In this document: positions 44,982 to 53,848 of the stretch, in pieces
Layout: each line of letters starts with the position of its first letter
How positions within the stretch are numbered: the stretch's first letter is position 1
NCBI GenBank assembly: GCA_044598425.1
Contig: CP172536.1
Span: 3,038,001 to 3,102,000 of the forward strand
Length of the DNA stretch: 64,000 nucleotides
Reading direction: 5' to 3'
DNA from: JAEVLT01 sp044598425
GTDB taxonomy: Bacteria; Bacillota; Bacilli; Bacillales; Cytobacillaceae
The notes under the pieces: generated by a model
Told to the model about the DNA's origin: nothing
Database searches by the model: none
Seen by the model: the letters and a program-made list of their open reading frames with translations, nothing else
Program-made: the position numbers and the translations under genes

Positions 44982-45971
44982 TTATTTATCATTGTACCCG
45001 TTTGGATTGGCTTGATGCCATTTCCATGCAGTGGCAATGATTGTTTTTAAATCGTTGTATTTTGGCTTCCATCCAAGTACTGACTGCGCTTTTTCAGAAG
45101 TGGCAATCAAAACGGCTGGATCGCCTGCTCTTCTTGGGCTGATTTTTTCAGGAATCGGGTGTTCTGTTACTTCCCGGGCCGTTTCAATTACTTGTTTCAC
45201 GGAAAAGCCGGTTCCGTTTCCAAGATTGAAAACATCACTCGTGTTGTTTTTCCTTAAATGCTCAAGGGCAAGCCAGTGTGCATTGGCCAGATCCATAACA
45301 TGGATGTAGTCGCGGATGCACGTTCCATCTTCGGTTGGATAATCATCGCCAAAAATGCCGATTGCTTCGCGTTGCCCCAAGGCAACTTGAAGAATGATCG
45401 GGATCAGATGGCTCTCCGGGTTATGATCTTCGCCAATTATCGCATCCGGATGAGCACCAGCCGCATTAAAATAACGGAGTGAAATCGATTTTAACCCGTA
45501 GGCATGATCGCACCAGCGGAACATTTTTTCCATCGCCAATTTTGTTTCACCATACGGATTGGTTGGGTTTGTTAAATCCGATTCCAAAATCGGAATGCTC
45601 TTTGGCTCTCCGTACGTTGCCGCCGTTGAGGAGAATACGATTTTTTTCACCCCATGTTCAATCATCGCCGAAACAAGTGAATGGGATGCGATTAAGTTGT
45701 TTTCATAGTAATCAAGCGGTTTTTGCACACTTTCACCGACCAAAGAGCTTGCTGCAAAATGAATAACCGCTTCAATCTCATGCTTTCCAAATATGGAATC
45801 AAGAAAGCTACGGTCGCTGATATCTCCCTGATAAAAGGTTCCTCCTGCTACCGCTTGTTGATGCCCTGTTCTTAAGTTGTCAACAATGACGACCTCCTCG
45901 CCATGATTCAACAATTCCACAACCGTATGACTGCCAATATAGCCTGCCCCGCCTGTTACTAAAATTGCCAT
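44982..45971 (-). CDS. galE: UDP-glucose 4-epimerase
   Basis: A 329-residue NAD-dependent epimerase that interconverts UDP-galactose and UDP-glucose. The Rossmann motif VTGGAGYIGSH stands at residues 5-15; the catalytic pair is Ser/Thr in FSSTAATYGEP (about 120) and YxxxK in NPYGETKLAME (about 144-148). Length fits the family (about 330). It is the last of galT-galK-galE, three bases after galK, and closes the Leloir cycle. Confidence 0.95.
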   Translation of the reverse strand: MAILVTGGAGYIGSHTVVELLNHGEEVVIVDNLRTGHQQAVAGGTFYQGDISDRSFLDSIFGKHEIEAVIHFAASSLVGESVQKPLDYYENNLIASHSLVSAMIEHGVKKIVFSSTAATYGEPKSIPILESDLTNPTNPYGETKLAMEKMFRWCDHAYGLKSISLRYFNAAGAHPDAIIGEDHNPESHLIPIILQVALGQREAIGIFGDDYPTEDGTCIRDYIHVMDLANAHWLALEHLRKNNTSDVFNLGNGTGFSVKQVIETAREVTEHPIPEKISPRRAGDPAVLIATSEKAQSVLGWKPKYNDLKTIIATAWKWHQANPNGYNDK

Positions 45972-45974
45972 TGC

Positions 45975-47168
45975 CTATTCCTCCAATAAAATTTCTTTTG
46001 TGCCATCGCCAATTTCACATATATAAAAATCAGGTTCCAAACCTGTTTTTGCACGATAGTTTTCAGCAACTTGCTGTTTAAAAGTTTCAACCGCTTCTTC
46101 TTTTACAAGACTGACATTACAGCCCCCAAACCCGGCACCTGTCATCCGTGTTCCGATACACCCGTCAATTTTTGCCGCTTCTTCAAACAGTGTATCGAGC
46201 TCAGTGCCCGTTACCTCATATAAATCACGTAATGATTCATGCGACTTTTTCATTAAATCTCCAAAGGTAATCAAGTCGTTTTCCTGAAGGCTTTTCGTTG
46301 CTTGCAAAACGCGATCATCTTCTGTAACTACATGCAAAACCCGACGGCGAATGACTTCATTTTCAATGGATGATTTCACATTCACCCACTCATTATAGCT
46401 TACATCGCCAAGACAGTGAACCTCTGGAAGCTGCTGCTGAATGATCGATAGCCCCTGTTCACACTCGCTTCTTCGTTCATTGTATTTGGAGTCAGCGAGC
46501 CCCCTGCGCTTATTCGTGTTCGTAATGACCAGTTTATACCCATCAATCTGAACTGGGACGTATTCAAATTCCAAAGTATCGCAGTCTAGTTTGATGGCAT
46601 GGCCTTCTTTCCCCATTCCGACGGTAAACTGGTCCATAATCCCGCAGTTTACGCCAACAAAACGGTTCTCGGCTCGCTGGCCTATTTTTACAAGTTCAAG
46701 CATTTCTACTCCGATGCCGGCAAGTTTGCTTAACGCAAGACCGGTAACCAATTCAATTGAAGCGGAGGAAGAGAGGCCTGCGCCATTTGGAATATTGCCA
46801 TAAAATAGTACATCCGCTCCTGTATAGAGGCTGGCCTTTGCGCCCCCATCCAACTCCAGCAATTCTTTTAAAACGCCTTTTGGATAATTCGCCCAATCGT
46901 CTTCCTGTTTGTAGCTGATTCCTTCTTTCACTGAGCATTCGACTGCTTGCCCTGGAAAATTTGCGGAACGGAAGCAGTAAATGCCGTCCTGTCTCGGACT
47001 TACAACGGCCCATGTTCCAAATGTTAACGCTGCCGGAAAAACATAGCCGCCGTTGTAGTCCGTATGTTCGCCGATTAAATTTACCCGGCCGGGCGCGAAA
47101 AACAAACGAATATTTTCTGCGTAGCCACATTCTGTTTTAAACTGGGCGATCAATTGCTGCTGATTCAT
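45975..47168 (-). CDS. galK: Galactokinase
   Basis: A 397-residue GHMP-family kinase that makes galactose-1-phosphate. The galactose-binding signature GRVNLIGEHTDYNGGYVFP lies at about 27-45, the ATP-binding motif 2 is PNGAGLSSSASIELV (about 124-138) and motif 3 is MTGAGFGGCNVSLV (about 345). The start at ATG 47168 has GAAGGGA upstream. It is co-transcribed with galT, 20 bases upstream, and galE. Confidence 0.96.
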   Translation of the reverse strand: MNQQQLIAQFKTECGYAENIRLFFAPGRVNLIGEHTDYNGGYVFPAALTFGTWAVVSPRQDGIYCFRSANFPGQAVECSVKEGISYKQEDDWANYPKGVLKELLELDGGAKASLYTGADVLFYGNIPNGAGLSSSASIELVTGLALSKLAGIGVEMLELVKIGQRAENRFVGVNCGIMDQFTVGMGKEGHAIKLDCDTLEFEYVPVQIDGYKLVITNTNKRRGLADSKYNERRSECEQGLSIIQQQLPEVHCLGDVSYNEWVNVKSSIENEVIRRRVLHVVTEDDRVLQATKSLQENDLITFGDLMKKSHESLRDLYEVTGTELDTLFEEAAKIDGCIGTRMTGAGFGGCNVSLVKEEAVETFKQQVAENYRAKTGLEPDFYICEIGDGTKEILLEE

Positions 47169-47188
47169 GGAAATCCCTTCCTTCGATA

Positions 47189-48718
47189 CTAGTTTAGTAA
47201 AGATGACTGTGTTTGCAGATGTTTTATAAATTTGTTAAATGCCGCTTTCCCATCGGCTGTACTTTTAAATACGCCGGCATGTTCGAGAACGGTGGTAAAT
47301 TTAGCCCCTACTTCTGCCTTCAAAATTTCCATTACATTTTCTTCTGTAAGATCACGATGTTTTTTCAATAGTTCCTGAACCCAGTCCCAGTGCTTCACAA
47401 CGGATGGATCCCACTGTTCTTTTTCACAAGGATGAAGTAAGTAATCGGCAACAAGAACTAACTCTTCGGCAAGCCTCCCCGGCAAAACTGCAAGACCCAT
47501 CACTTCTATCAAGCCGATATTTTCTTTTTTGATATGATGCAGTTCTTGATGCGGATGAAAAATACCATCCGGGAACTCTGCTGTTGTCCGGTTATTTCGC
47601 AACACAACATCCATTTCATATAATGCTCCCCGTCTTCGGGCAATTGGCGTAACCGTATTATGCGGTGTTTCGCCGCTGTAGGCCAAAAGATCGGCAGCGG
47701 GATCGCTGTACTCCCGCCATGTTTTCCAAATGAATTCTGTTGCCGCGGCAACCTCGTCCTTGTTTCCCTGCAGGCGAATAACCGACATTGGCCAGTTCAC
47801 AATACCAAGTTTAATAGTTGGATAGCCATCAAGATTCACTTGCTCGCTAACCCCTGCTCTTTCAATCGCAAACTCGTATCTTCCGCCTTGAAAATGGTCA
47901 TGTGTCAAAATCGAGCCGCCGACAATCGGCAAGTCGGCATTGGATCCGATAAAGTAGTGCGGAAATTTCTCAATAAATGCGAGAAGACGGTCAAATGTTT
48001 GCCGCGAGATTTTCATCGGCACATGCTCTTTTTTCAAAATAATCGAGTGCTCTTGATAGTAAACATATGGCGAATATTGGAGGAACCACTCTTCCCCGTT
48101 TAACGAAAGCGGAATCACCCGATGTGTTGCCCGCGCCGGATTGCGTAAATTCCCTTTGTAACCCTCATTTTCTTTGCATAATAAACAGGTTGGGTACGAC
48201 ACGCTTGGTGCGTTTTTTAACAGCGCAATCTCTTGCGGGTCCTTCTCCGGCTTCGACAAATTGATCGTGATGTCGATATCGCCATACGGGGTTGCTGCTT
48301 TCCAAACCTTATTTTTGGCGATCCGGTCCGTCCGAATATAATTGGAGGCAGTGGACAGGTGATAAAAATAATCGGTTGCCGCCTCTGAACTTTCTTCGTT
48401 GTATTTTGTGTAAAAGGTACCAATTACCTCTGATGGACGGGGCGTCAGGCAATTCATGATTTCCGTGTCAAGAATATCTCTTTCCGTTGCCGTATTGGAT
48501 GTTAGCACTTGATTTTCGTAAGCCCAATCAAGGATGGAGTTTAGAATTTCTGCCAAAGGAGGCTGACCGATTTGCGGCGGACAATCTTGCCATTCATTTA
48601 ATCCCAACACTGCCAAAATTCGATTTCGCGCATAGATTCGATCCGCTGGTTCCATCAGTTTTTCACTAACTCCGTATTCGAGGAGGTTTTGAATATCTTG
48701 AAAAATAGTGGTTGTCAC
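47189..48718 (-). CDS. galT: UDP-glucose-hexose-1-phosphate uridylyltransferase (GalT, class II)
   Basis: A 509-residue enzyme that exchanges galactose-1-phosphate for glucose-1-phosphate on UDP-glucose. It belongs to the long Gram-positive class (about 490-510 residues), not the HIT-type class of E. coli. Recognisable segments are YPTCLLCKENEGYKGN (about 190), GGSILTHDHFQGG (about 290) and LHHIKKENIGLIEVMG. The likely start is GTG 48718, with GAGGTGA six bases upstream; another GTG at 48727 lies inside that site. It is the first gene of the galTKE operon and is preceded by an AT-rich palindrome also found before the ROK gene. Confidence 0.93.
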   Translation of the reverse strand: MTTTIFQDIQNLLEYGVSEKLMEPADRIYARNRILAVLGLNEWQDCPPQIGQPPLAEILNSILDWAYENQVLTSNTATERDILDTEIMNCLTPRPSEVIGTFYTKYNEESSEAATDYFYHLSTASNYIRTDRIAKNKVWKAATPYGDIDITINLSKPEKDPQEIALLKNAPSVSYPTCLLCKENEGYKGNLRNPARATHRVIPLSLNGEEWFLQYSPYVYYQEHSIILKKEHVPMKISRQTFDRLLAFIEKFPHYFIGSNADLPIVGGSILTHDHFQGGRYEFAIERAGVSEQVNLDGYPTIKLGIVNWPMSVIRLQGNKDEVAAATEFIWKTWREYSDPAADLLAYSGETPHNTVTPIARRRGALYEMDVVLRNNRTTAEFPDGIFHPHQELHHIKKENIGLIEVMGLAVLPGRLAEELVLVADYLLHPCEKEQWDPSVVKHWDWVQELLKKHRDLTEENVMEILKAEVGAKFTTVLEHAGVFKSTADGKAAFNKFIKHLQTQSSLLN

Positions 48719-48746
48719 GATGGTCACCTCAACTTAAAAAGTAACT

Positions 48747-48761
48747 TAATTAAATTAATTA
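48747..48761. promoter_or_regulatory. Palindromic operator before galT
   Basis: TAATTAA-A-TTAATTA, nearly the same dyad as before the ROK repressor gene (29023-29038, 2-base spacer). It sits 29 bases before the galT start codon. AT-rich palindromes arise easily by chance, so support is moderate. Confidence 0.5.
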
Positions 48762-48819
48762 ATTATGTAGTTTCATCATAGAACATCCATAGCAGTTTTT
48801 CAATCCTTTTAAAAGAAAA

Positions 48820-48845
48820 AAGCCAGCCCAAGAGCTGACTTTTTC
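48820..48845 (-). terminator. Terminator of corA
   Basis: On the minus strand AGTCAGC pairs with GGCTGGCT (one mismatch or wobble) and is followed by TTTTTT. It overlaps the corA stop region. Confidence 0.6.
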
Positions 48846-49782
48846 AAAAATATTTCTTTTTCCAAAATATAAAGGCCGTTAAACTTGTTAAAAATGCAGA
48901 AATCAATAATGGCACAACAAATGAGTGCGGTGCGCGCTGGAACGGGATATCGACGTTCATGCCGTAAAAACTCGCAACCATCGTTGGAAATGAAAGGATA
49001 ATCGTAATCGAAGTTAAAAATTTCATGACGATGTTCAAGTTGTTTGAAATGATCGAGGCGAATGCATTCATCATCCCGCTTAAGATCGAACGGTACGTTT
49101 CCGCCATTTCAATCGCCTGCGTCTTTTCAATAATCACGTCTTCCAATAAGTCCTTGTCTTCTTCATACATTTTAATATAGTTAAAACGAAGCAATTTATC
49201 GAGAACAACCTTATTTGATTTTAACGATGTCGTAAAGTAGACAAGGCTTTTTTCTAACGCTAAGAAAGCATACAGTTCTTTATTTTTCAGTGACTGATGC
49301 ACTTCCCGCTCAATTTCGTTCGTTTTCTTGTTAATTTGCTTTAAATACCGCAAATAATAAGATGAAATCACAAACAAAATTTGCAGGGCAAATCTCGTTT
49401 TTTTATACGTAAAAAATTCTTTTATCCTATTTTTTCTGAATTCTTCTAAAATTGGCGAATCTTTTAAGGAAATCGTAATCACACACTCCTCGGCCAAGAC
49501 AATGCCAATTGGGATCGTTTCATATGTCGGCGATCCAGAATCATCGTGCGTTATATAAGGATAGTCGACGATAATGTACACTTGGCCGTCATCCCGTTCA
49601 ATCCTCGGACGCTCTTCATCATCCAATGCGTCTTTTATTAAATCTACGGAAATACGCGCATCATTGGCAACGCGGTTGATTTCAGCCTCTGTCGGAGCAT
49701 ACATATTGACCCAACAGCCTTTCGAAATGACATCGACCCTTTCTAATGCGTTTGCTTCATTGCTTTTAAAAATTTCTAACAT
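48844..49782 (-). CDS. corA: CorA-type magnesium/divalent-metal channel
   Basis: A 312-residue metal channel. A large cytoplasmic domain (about 1-245) is followed by two C-terminal membrane helices. The signature YGMN (in MVASFYGMNVDIPF, about 275) stands at the end of the first helix, and the loop then carries acidic/aromatic residues rather than the classical MPEL; this is common in the Bacillus branch. It forms a homopentamer. ATG 49782 follows GGAGG by eight bases. A 39-residue gene ends 21 bases upstream and is probably co-transcribed. Confidence 0.92.
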   Translation of the reverse strand: MLEIFKSNEANALERVDVISKGCWVNMYAPTEAEINRVANDARISVDLIKDALDDEERPRIERDDGQVYIIVDYPYITHDDSGSPTYETIPIGIVLAEECVITISLKDSPILEEFRKNRIKEFFTYKKTRFALQILFVISSYYLRYLKQINKKTNEIEREVHQSLKNKELYAFLALEKSLVYFTTSLKSNKVVLDKLLRFNYIKMYEEDKDLLEDVIIEKTQAIEMAETYRSILSGMMNAFASIISNNLNIVMKFLTSITIILSFPTMVASFYGMNVDIPFQRAPHSFVVPLLISAFLTSLTAFIFWKKKYF

Positions 49783-49803
49783 CCATAAAACCTCCTCTCC
49801 TTG

Positions 49804-49923
49804 TTAGAGGAAGTCTCCACCTTTGCCAAGAGCTGATATTGTTTCAGAATCCAATTCGTTCAATTGAAAGATATTGACTTCCCCCTGTCTACTATTTGGG
49901 TCCGGGTCAACGGGATAACTCAA
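49804..49923 (-). CDS. 39-residue protein encoded ahead of corA
   Basis: A short reading frame with TTG start and AGGAG nine bases before it. The product begins MSYPVDPDPNSRQGEVNIF and ends LGKGGDFL; it is hydrophilic and acidic, with no membrane segment. Composition and codon use look like a real protein, and the gene ends 21 bases before corA. I recognise no family. It could be a leader peptide that couples corA translation to metal level, or a separate small protein. Confidence 0.55.
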   Translation of the reverse strand: MSYPVDPDPNSRQGEVNIFQLNELDSETISALGKGGDFL

Positions 49924-50086
49924 AAATATCAACTCCTCTCAAGAGCTCAGTGCGCCTTAAACAGCGTTGGATCGAGGCAATAATCTGGGCTCAAAAATTT
50001 TACTTGGATAGAATATAAAATTGAATCCTTCCTTATCATAAACCCAAAACGAAGAAAGCACAAACCTGTTTTAATTGAAATTCTCC

Positions 50087-50983
50087 TCATTCATCACTAT
50101 CCGGAAAATAAGGATTTAAATGAATTAGTACCTCATCAATATTGTCATATTGATCCATCAATTTTTCTTTGATCCTTTTAGCAAGATCATGCCCTTCCTT
50201 AATGGTCCTATCATGATCAATTGAGATCCGCAAATCAACCAAAATATAATGGCCGTGTTCTCTTGCTCTAAGGCGGTCAATCCGCTTTACTTCTGGAAAA
50301 GCCGAAATAACAGTTACGTACTCTTGAAGGGTTTCTGGATCAATGCTTCGCTCCAATAAAATATTAAAAGCCTCGAACAGCATTTCCTTGGCGATTTTAA
50401 AAATAAGATACGCTACAAAAATACTAGCTATTTTATCTCCGTACATTAAAAAGGGGATGGACAGTTTTTCCCCAATAATGGAAATGAAAACGCCAATCGC
50501 GGCGGCAATAGACGCGACGATATCCGCTTTATGATCGAAGGCTATTGCTTCTATTGCCTTGCTGTTATGCTGTTTTGCAACTCTTAATGAAGATTTGAAA
50601 AGAATGATTTTTGTTACATATGAAAATAAGGCCACTCCCATTGCTATGTAGGTCGGCGTCTCAACTACATGGAAAAAGCCGCTGATCCCTTCATAGACAA
50701 CATAAACGGAAACGAGAAAGAGCAGTATGCCGATGATGCCGGATACAATCACTTCCGCTTTGCCATGTCCATATGGATGTTCTTTGTCTGCCGGTTTATT
50801 GGCAATTTTGATTACCAGCAGAACAATGAGAGAAGCAAATACATCTGCTGCGGAGTGTATCCCATCCGCAAAAACCGCGTCACTATTCCCGTACAAGCCG
50901 ATGATAATTTTTCCTACTGTTAAAATTATATTGCTGATTAAACTGATCCAAGCAATTTTTTTCGCCAATGCTTCTCTTACCAT
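50087..50983 (-). CDS. Cation diffusion facilitator (metal exporter)
   Basis: A 298-residue CDF protein with six membrane helices (about 12-200) and a C-terminal cytoplasmic dimerisation domain (about 210-295). The metal-binding residues are visible as FADGIHSAADV (helix 2, about 40-50) and AFDHKADIVAS (helix 5, about 150), and DKEHPYGHGKAE is the family loop. HSAAD and HKAD (D-x-x-x-D type) fit Mn, Zn or Fe export. The start at ATG 50983 removes a poorly conserved 15-residue extension. Confidence 0.9.
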   Translation of the reverse strand: MVREALAKKIAWISLISNIILTVGKIIIGLYGNSDAVFADGIHSAADVFASLIVLLVIKIANKPADKEHPYGHGKAEVIVSGIIGILLFLVSVYVVYEGISGFFHVVETPTYIAMGVALFSYVTKIILFKSSLRVAKQHNSKAIEAIAFDHKADIVASIAAAIGVFISIIGEKLSIPFLMYGDKIASIFVAYLIFKIAKEMLFEAFNILLERSIDPETLQEYVTVISAFPEVKRIDRLRAREHGHYILVDLRISIDHDRTIKEGHDLAKRIKEKLMDQYDNIDEVLIHLNPYFPDSDE

Positions 50984-51083
50984 TCTAAACCACCCCGGGA
51001 AAATTCTTTTGCAATCATACCAAACCAAGCCTAGGTGGGTCTAGAGAAAAACAATTGTTCTCTTCAATTTTATTTGCGTTTGT

Positions 51084-51233
51084 TCAACTCTCATCCTTTG
51101 CTCCCTCTTGTTCTAATTCTTCCTGAACCATTTCCTGTTCTTCTTCCACTGCAATTCGCGTGATTTGATCTTGAAGATGATGGAAAGCCGCATCCAATTC
51201 CATTCTGGTTGGAAATTTATTTTTATCGGACAT
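51084..51233 (-). CDS. Small acidic protein
   Basis: A 49-residue protein starting MSDKNKFPTRMELDAAFHH and continuing with a Glu/Gln-rich helical C-terminal half. GAGGGGGA precedes the ATG at a good distance. It is probably a soluble helical protein; I recognise no family. It lies between the metal exporter and yteA genes, all on the minus strand. Confidence 0.6.
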   Translation of the reverse strand: MSDKNKFPTRMELDAAFHHLQDQITRIAVEEEQEMVQEELEQEGAKDES

Positions 51234-51281
51234 TTTTATCCCCCTCTATTTTAAAAAGAACAGTCGAATAAACATGATTAA

Positions 51282-51308
51282 AACAGCTTTCTGTAAAAGA
51301 AAGCTGTT
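51282..51308 (-). terminator. Terminator of yteA
   Basis: AACAGCTTTC and GAAAGCTGTT form a 10-bp stem; on the minus strand TTTT follows. It lies eight bases after the yteA stop codon. Confidence 0.75.
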
Positions 51309-51315
51309 CACTTTT

Positions 51316-52068
51316 TTAATCACGATCCACATAAGGATCATGCTCATACGCGGGCAAATCACCAAAACTCGTCATGATCCCTTCATCGTCAAGTTCATCT
51401 TCATACTGTTCATGTTGTGGATTCGGGTAAACGGTAATATTTTTTCCGTACAAATCATTGCCAACGAAATTTTCAAAATCCTCCACATAGCCAATGTTTT
51501 CATCTGCCTCTGGGTAGATGTCTTGATAATCATCTTGGGGAAAAGCCAAATCGGACGGTGTTTCAGAAGTCCCCCATTGGGCAACTGTTTGCCAGGAATC
51601 TTCTGCATCAAAAGCGACATCTTCATCTTTTTCATCCATATCGAATTTTCCAAATGGCGGCATCAGCACACCTTCTTCAACCGGGCGATCATGCGAAACA
51701 ACCTGATCCGGACTATGTTCTTTGCAATACGTTGTATTGGGCAGTGCCTTAAGTCTTTCCAAAGGAATCTCTTTTCCGCATACTTCACACTTTCCATACG
51801 TTCCATTTTCCATTGCTTCTAAGGCATGATTGATATTTCGAAGTTCGAAAGAGTAATGTTCATTAAGCGCAATGTCTTTTTCGCGCTCATAAAGCTCAGT
51901 AGCATCATCGGCTGGATGGTTGTCATAGCTCGACAATTCTCCCATTGATTCATGGGCATGGCCGCGATCTAAGCCAAAGTGGTCATTTTGATTGATATGC
52001 TCTTCCAATTCCTGTTTTTCCTGAAGCAATTGTATTCGAAGTTCAGCCAACTGCTCTGTTGATAACAT
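51316..52068 (-). CDS. yteA: DksA/TraR zinc-finger protein, YteA family
   Basis: A 250-residue protein. A coiled-coil N-terminal part (about 1-75, with ELRIQLLQEKQELEEHI) and the C4-type zinc finger CEVCGKEIPLERLKAL...YCKEH (about 95-120) are the DksA/TraR hallmarks; a long acidic tail (about 130-250) ends in ...YVDRD. In B. subtilis, YteA (about 240 residues) is a sporulation-linked homologue. It may bind RNA polymerase through the secondary channel. ATG 52068 follows GGGGGTATG. Confidence 0.88.
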   Translation of the reverse strand: MLSTEQLAELRIQLLQEKQELEEHINQNDHFGLDRGHAHESMGELSSYDNHPADDATELYEREKDIALNEHYSFELRNINHALEAMENGTYGKCEVCGKEIPLERLKALPNTTYCKEHSPDQVVSHDRPVEEGVLMPPFGKFDMDEKDEDVAFDAEDSWQTVAQWGTSETPSDLAFPQDDYQDIYPEADENIGYVEDFENFVGNDLYGKNITVYPNPQHEQYEDELDDEGIMTSFGDLPAYEHDPYVDRD

Positions 52069-52253
52069 ATGTCATACCCCCATATAAAAATCAAACCTTT
52101 TCCTTCTATTTTCAGATTTAAAGGGCTCAATTATGTAAAATTTTTTCGTTCCAGCAATCTCCAGAGTTTTACTGATTAATCGCCGAATATCTTCACTTGG
52201 AAAGTGAATCTTAACAAAGAGTATTTGATTCTGAGATGAAAGAGGGATAAAGG

Positions 52254-52412
52254 ATGGTAAATGAAAACTATGAACGGTTTAAAAAAGAACAACAAAAGCA
52301 CGAATCGACCTATCTGGGATCAGACCGGAAGCAGTCTCCTGGATTGAATGATCCGGATTATAACAACCAGGACAATACCGGCAAATCTGTTGGAGTAACT
52401 GGAAGAAAATAG
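52254..52412 (+). CDS. Small hydrophilic protein
   Basis: A 52-residue, highly polar protein (begins MVNENYERFKKEQQKHES, ends SVGVTGRK) rich in Asn, Gln, Lys and Asp. GAGGGA stands seven bases before the ATG. No family recognised; such proteins in Bacillus are often stress- or spore-related. It ends 35 bases before an amino-acid permease gene in the same orientation and may share its transcript. Confidence 0.6.
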   Translation: MVNENYERFKKEQQKHESTYLGSDRKQSPGLNDPDYNNQDNTGKSVGVTGRK

Positions 52413-52447
52413 ACTACGAGTGGATGTTTTGAATCAGGAGGTAATAT

Positions 52448-53794
52448 ATGGAAGAATCAAATCGTGGCATGGAAGACCAAAAGAATATGAAGTGGTGGCA
52501 GCTCTCGCTATTTGGAGTTGGCTGTACGATTGGCACGGGTTTTTTTCTCGGGTCAAGCCTGGCAATTAAAATGACGGGACCTTCCATTTTGATTTCCTTT
52601 ATAATTGCCGCATTTGGAACCTATTTTGTCTTCGACGCACTTTCGAAAATGACGGCCAAGGATCCGCAAAATGGGGCATTTCGCTCCTATGCTAAAAAAG
52701 CCTACGGCAGATGGGCGGGTTTTAGCAGCGGCTGGGTATACTGGTGTTCTGAAATGCTGATTATGGGCAGCCAAATGACCGCTTTGTCAATATTTTCGCG
52801 GTTTTGGTTTCCAAAGGTTCATTTGTGGCTATTTGCGACTGGCTATGCCATTCTCGGCTTAGTCGTGCTGTTAATTGGGGTTCAAATATTAAATAAGATG
52901 GAGAATTTCCTGGCTGTCCTTAAAATTGCCGCCATTTTGATGTTTATTGTGATCGCCGCCCTTGCCCTTTTTGGGGTAATTGATGGAAATCGGCCGCTAA
53001 ACATTCCCAATAAGGCGAATGAATTTTTTCCAAAAGGGTTCAGTGGCCTTTGGTCATCAGTCATTTTTGCTTTTTATGCGTTTGGCGGAATTGAAATCTT
53101 AGGATTGATGGCGACAAGGCTCAAGGATCCGAAAGAAGCACCGAAGGCCGGAAAAGTCATGCTGATCACTTTGACGATTATCTATGTTTTATCGATCGGA
53201 CTCGCTGTAACCATGACACCATGGAGTGCGTTTAATGCAAAAGAGAGCCCGTTTATCATCGCGCTTGATCACTACCATTTATCATTTGTCCCGCATATTT
53301 TTAATGGGGCTTTAATAATTGCCGGATTTTCGACAATGGCGGCCTCGTTATTTGCAGTGACGAGTATTTTAGTGACATTAGCGGAAGAAGGCGACGCTCC
53401 GGCGATTTTTTCAAAAAAAGGAAAATTAAAGGTTCCAGTGCCCGCTCTTATTTTAACGATCGTCGGAATTACGGCTTCAATCATTACCGCTCTTGTCATG
53501 CCAAATCGCATTTATGAATATTTGACAACGGCAGCCGGACTCATGCTGCTTTACAATTGGATTTTCATTCTTGCCTCTTCGAGAAAAATGTTAAAGCTGA
53601 CCGTTAAAGATAAAATGAAATATCTAATTGGCGCAGTCTTTATTTTGCTGGCTGTTTTTGGGACTCTTTTCCACGGTTCAAGCAGGCCAGGATTTTTTAT
53701 CAGCCTACTATTTATAGGGATTATTGGAGGTGTTACGTTGATAATGAATTCGCGTTGGAAAAAGAAGGAATCTTTTAAGCCGCAGCCAACGTAA
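52448..53794 (+). CDS. Amino-acid permease (APC superfamily)
   Basis: A 448-residue transporter with 12 predicted helices. The first helix holds the APC substrate motif GVGCTIGTGFFLG (about 18-30), and the sixth FAFYAFGGIEILGL (about 205-218). It is a proton- or exchange-coupled amino-acid carrier of the AAT type (ProY/RocE relatives). ATG follows AGGAGG. The substrate cannot be named from sequence. A strong terminator lies directly after it. Confidence 0.88.
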   Translation: MEESNRGMEDQKNMKWWQLSLFGVGCTIGTGFFLGSSLAIKMTGPSILISFIIAAFGTYFVFDALSKMTAKDPQNGAFRSYAKKAYGRWAGFSSGWVYWCSEMLIMGSQMTALSIFSRFWFPKVHLWLFATGYAILGLVVLLIGVQILNKMENFLAVLKIAAILMFIVIAALALFGVIDGNRPLNIPNKANEFFPKGFSGLWSSVIFAFYAFGGIEILGLMATRLKDPKEAPKAGKVMLITLTIIYVLSIGLAVTMTPWSAFNAKESPFIIALDHYHLSFVPHIFNGALIIAGFSTMAASLFAVTSILVTLAEEGDAPAIFSKKGKLKVPVPALILTIVGITASIITALVMPNRIYEYLTTAAGLMLLYNWIFILASSRKMLKLTVKDKMKYLIGAVFILLAVFGTLFHGSSRPGFFISLLFIGIIGGVTLIMNSRWKKKESFKPQPT

Positions 53795-53800
53795 GAAGCG

Positions 53801-53830
53801 GCTGGCTGAGTTTGCCCAGCCAGCTTTTTA
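53801..53830 (+). terminator. Terminator of the amino-acid permease gene
   Basis: GCTGGCTG and CAGCCAGC form an 8-bp GC-rich stem followed by TTTTT, six bases after the stop codon. Confidence 0.85.
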
Positions 53831-53848
53831 GGATGTTTTGGTTTGGCT

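Noticed and set aside
49924..50020. M-box magnesium riboswitch before corA
   Set aside because: I looked for the conserved M-box segments in the minus-strand leader and did not find them; part of the leader is explained by a small gene.
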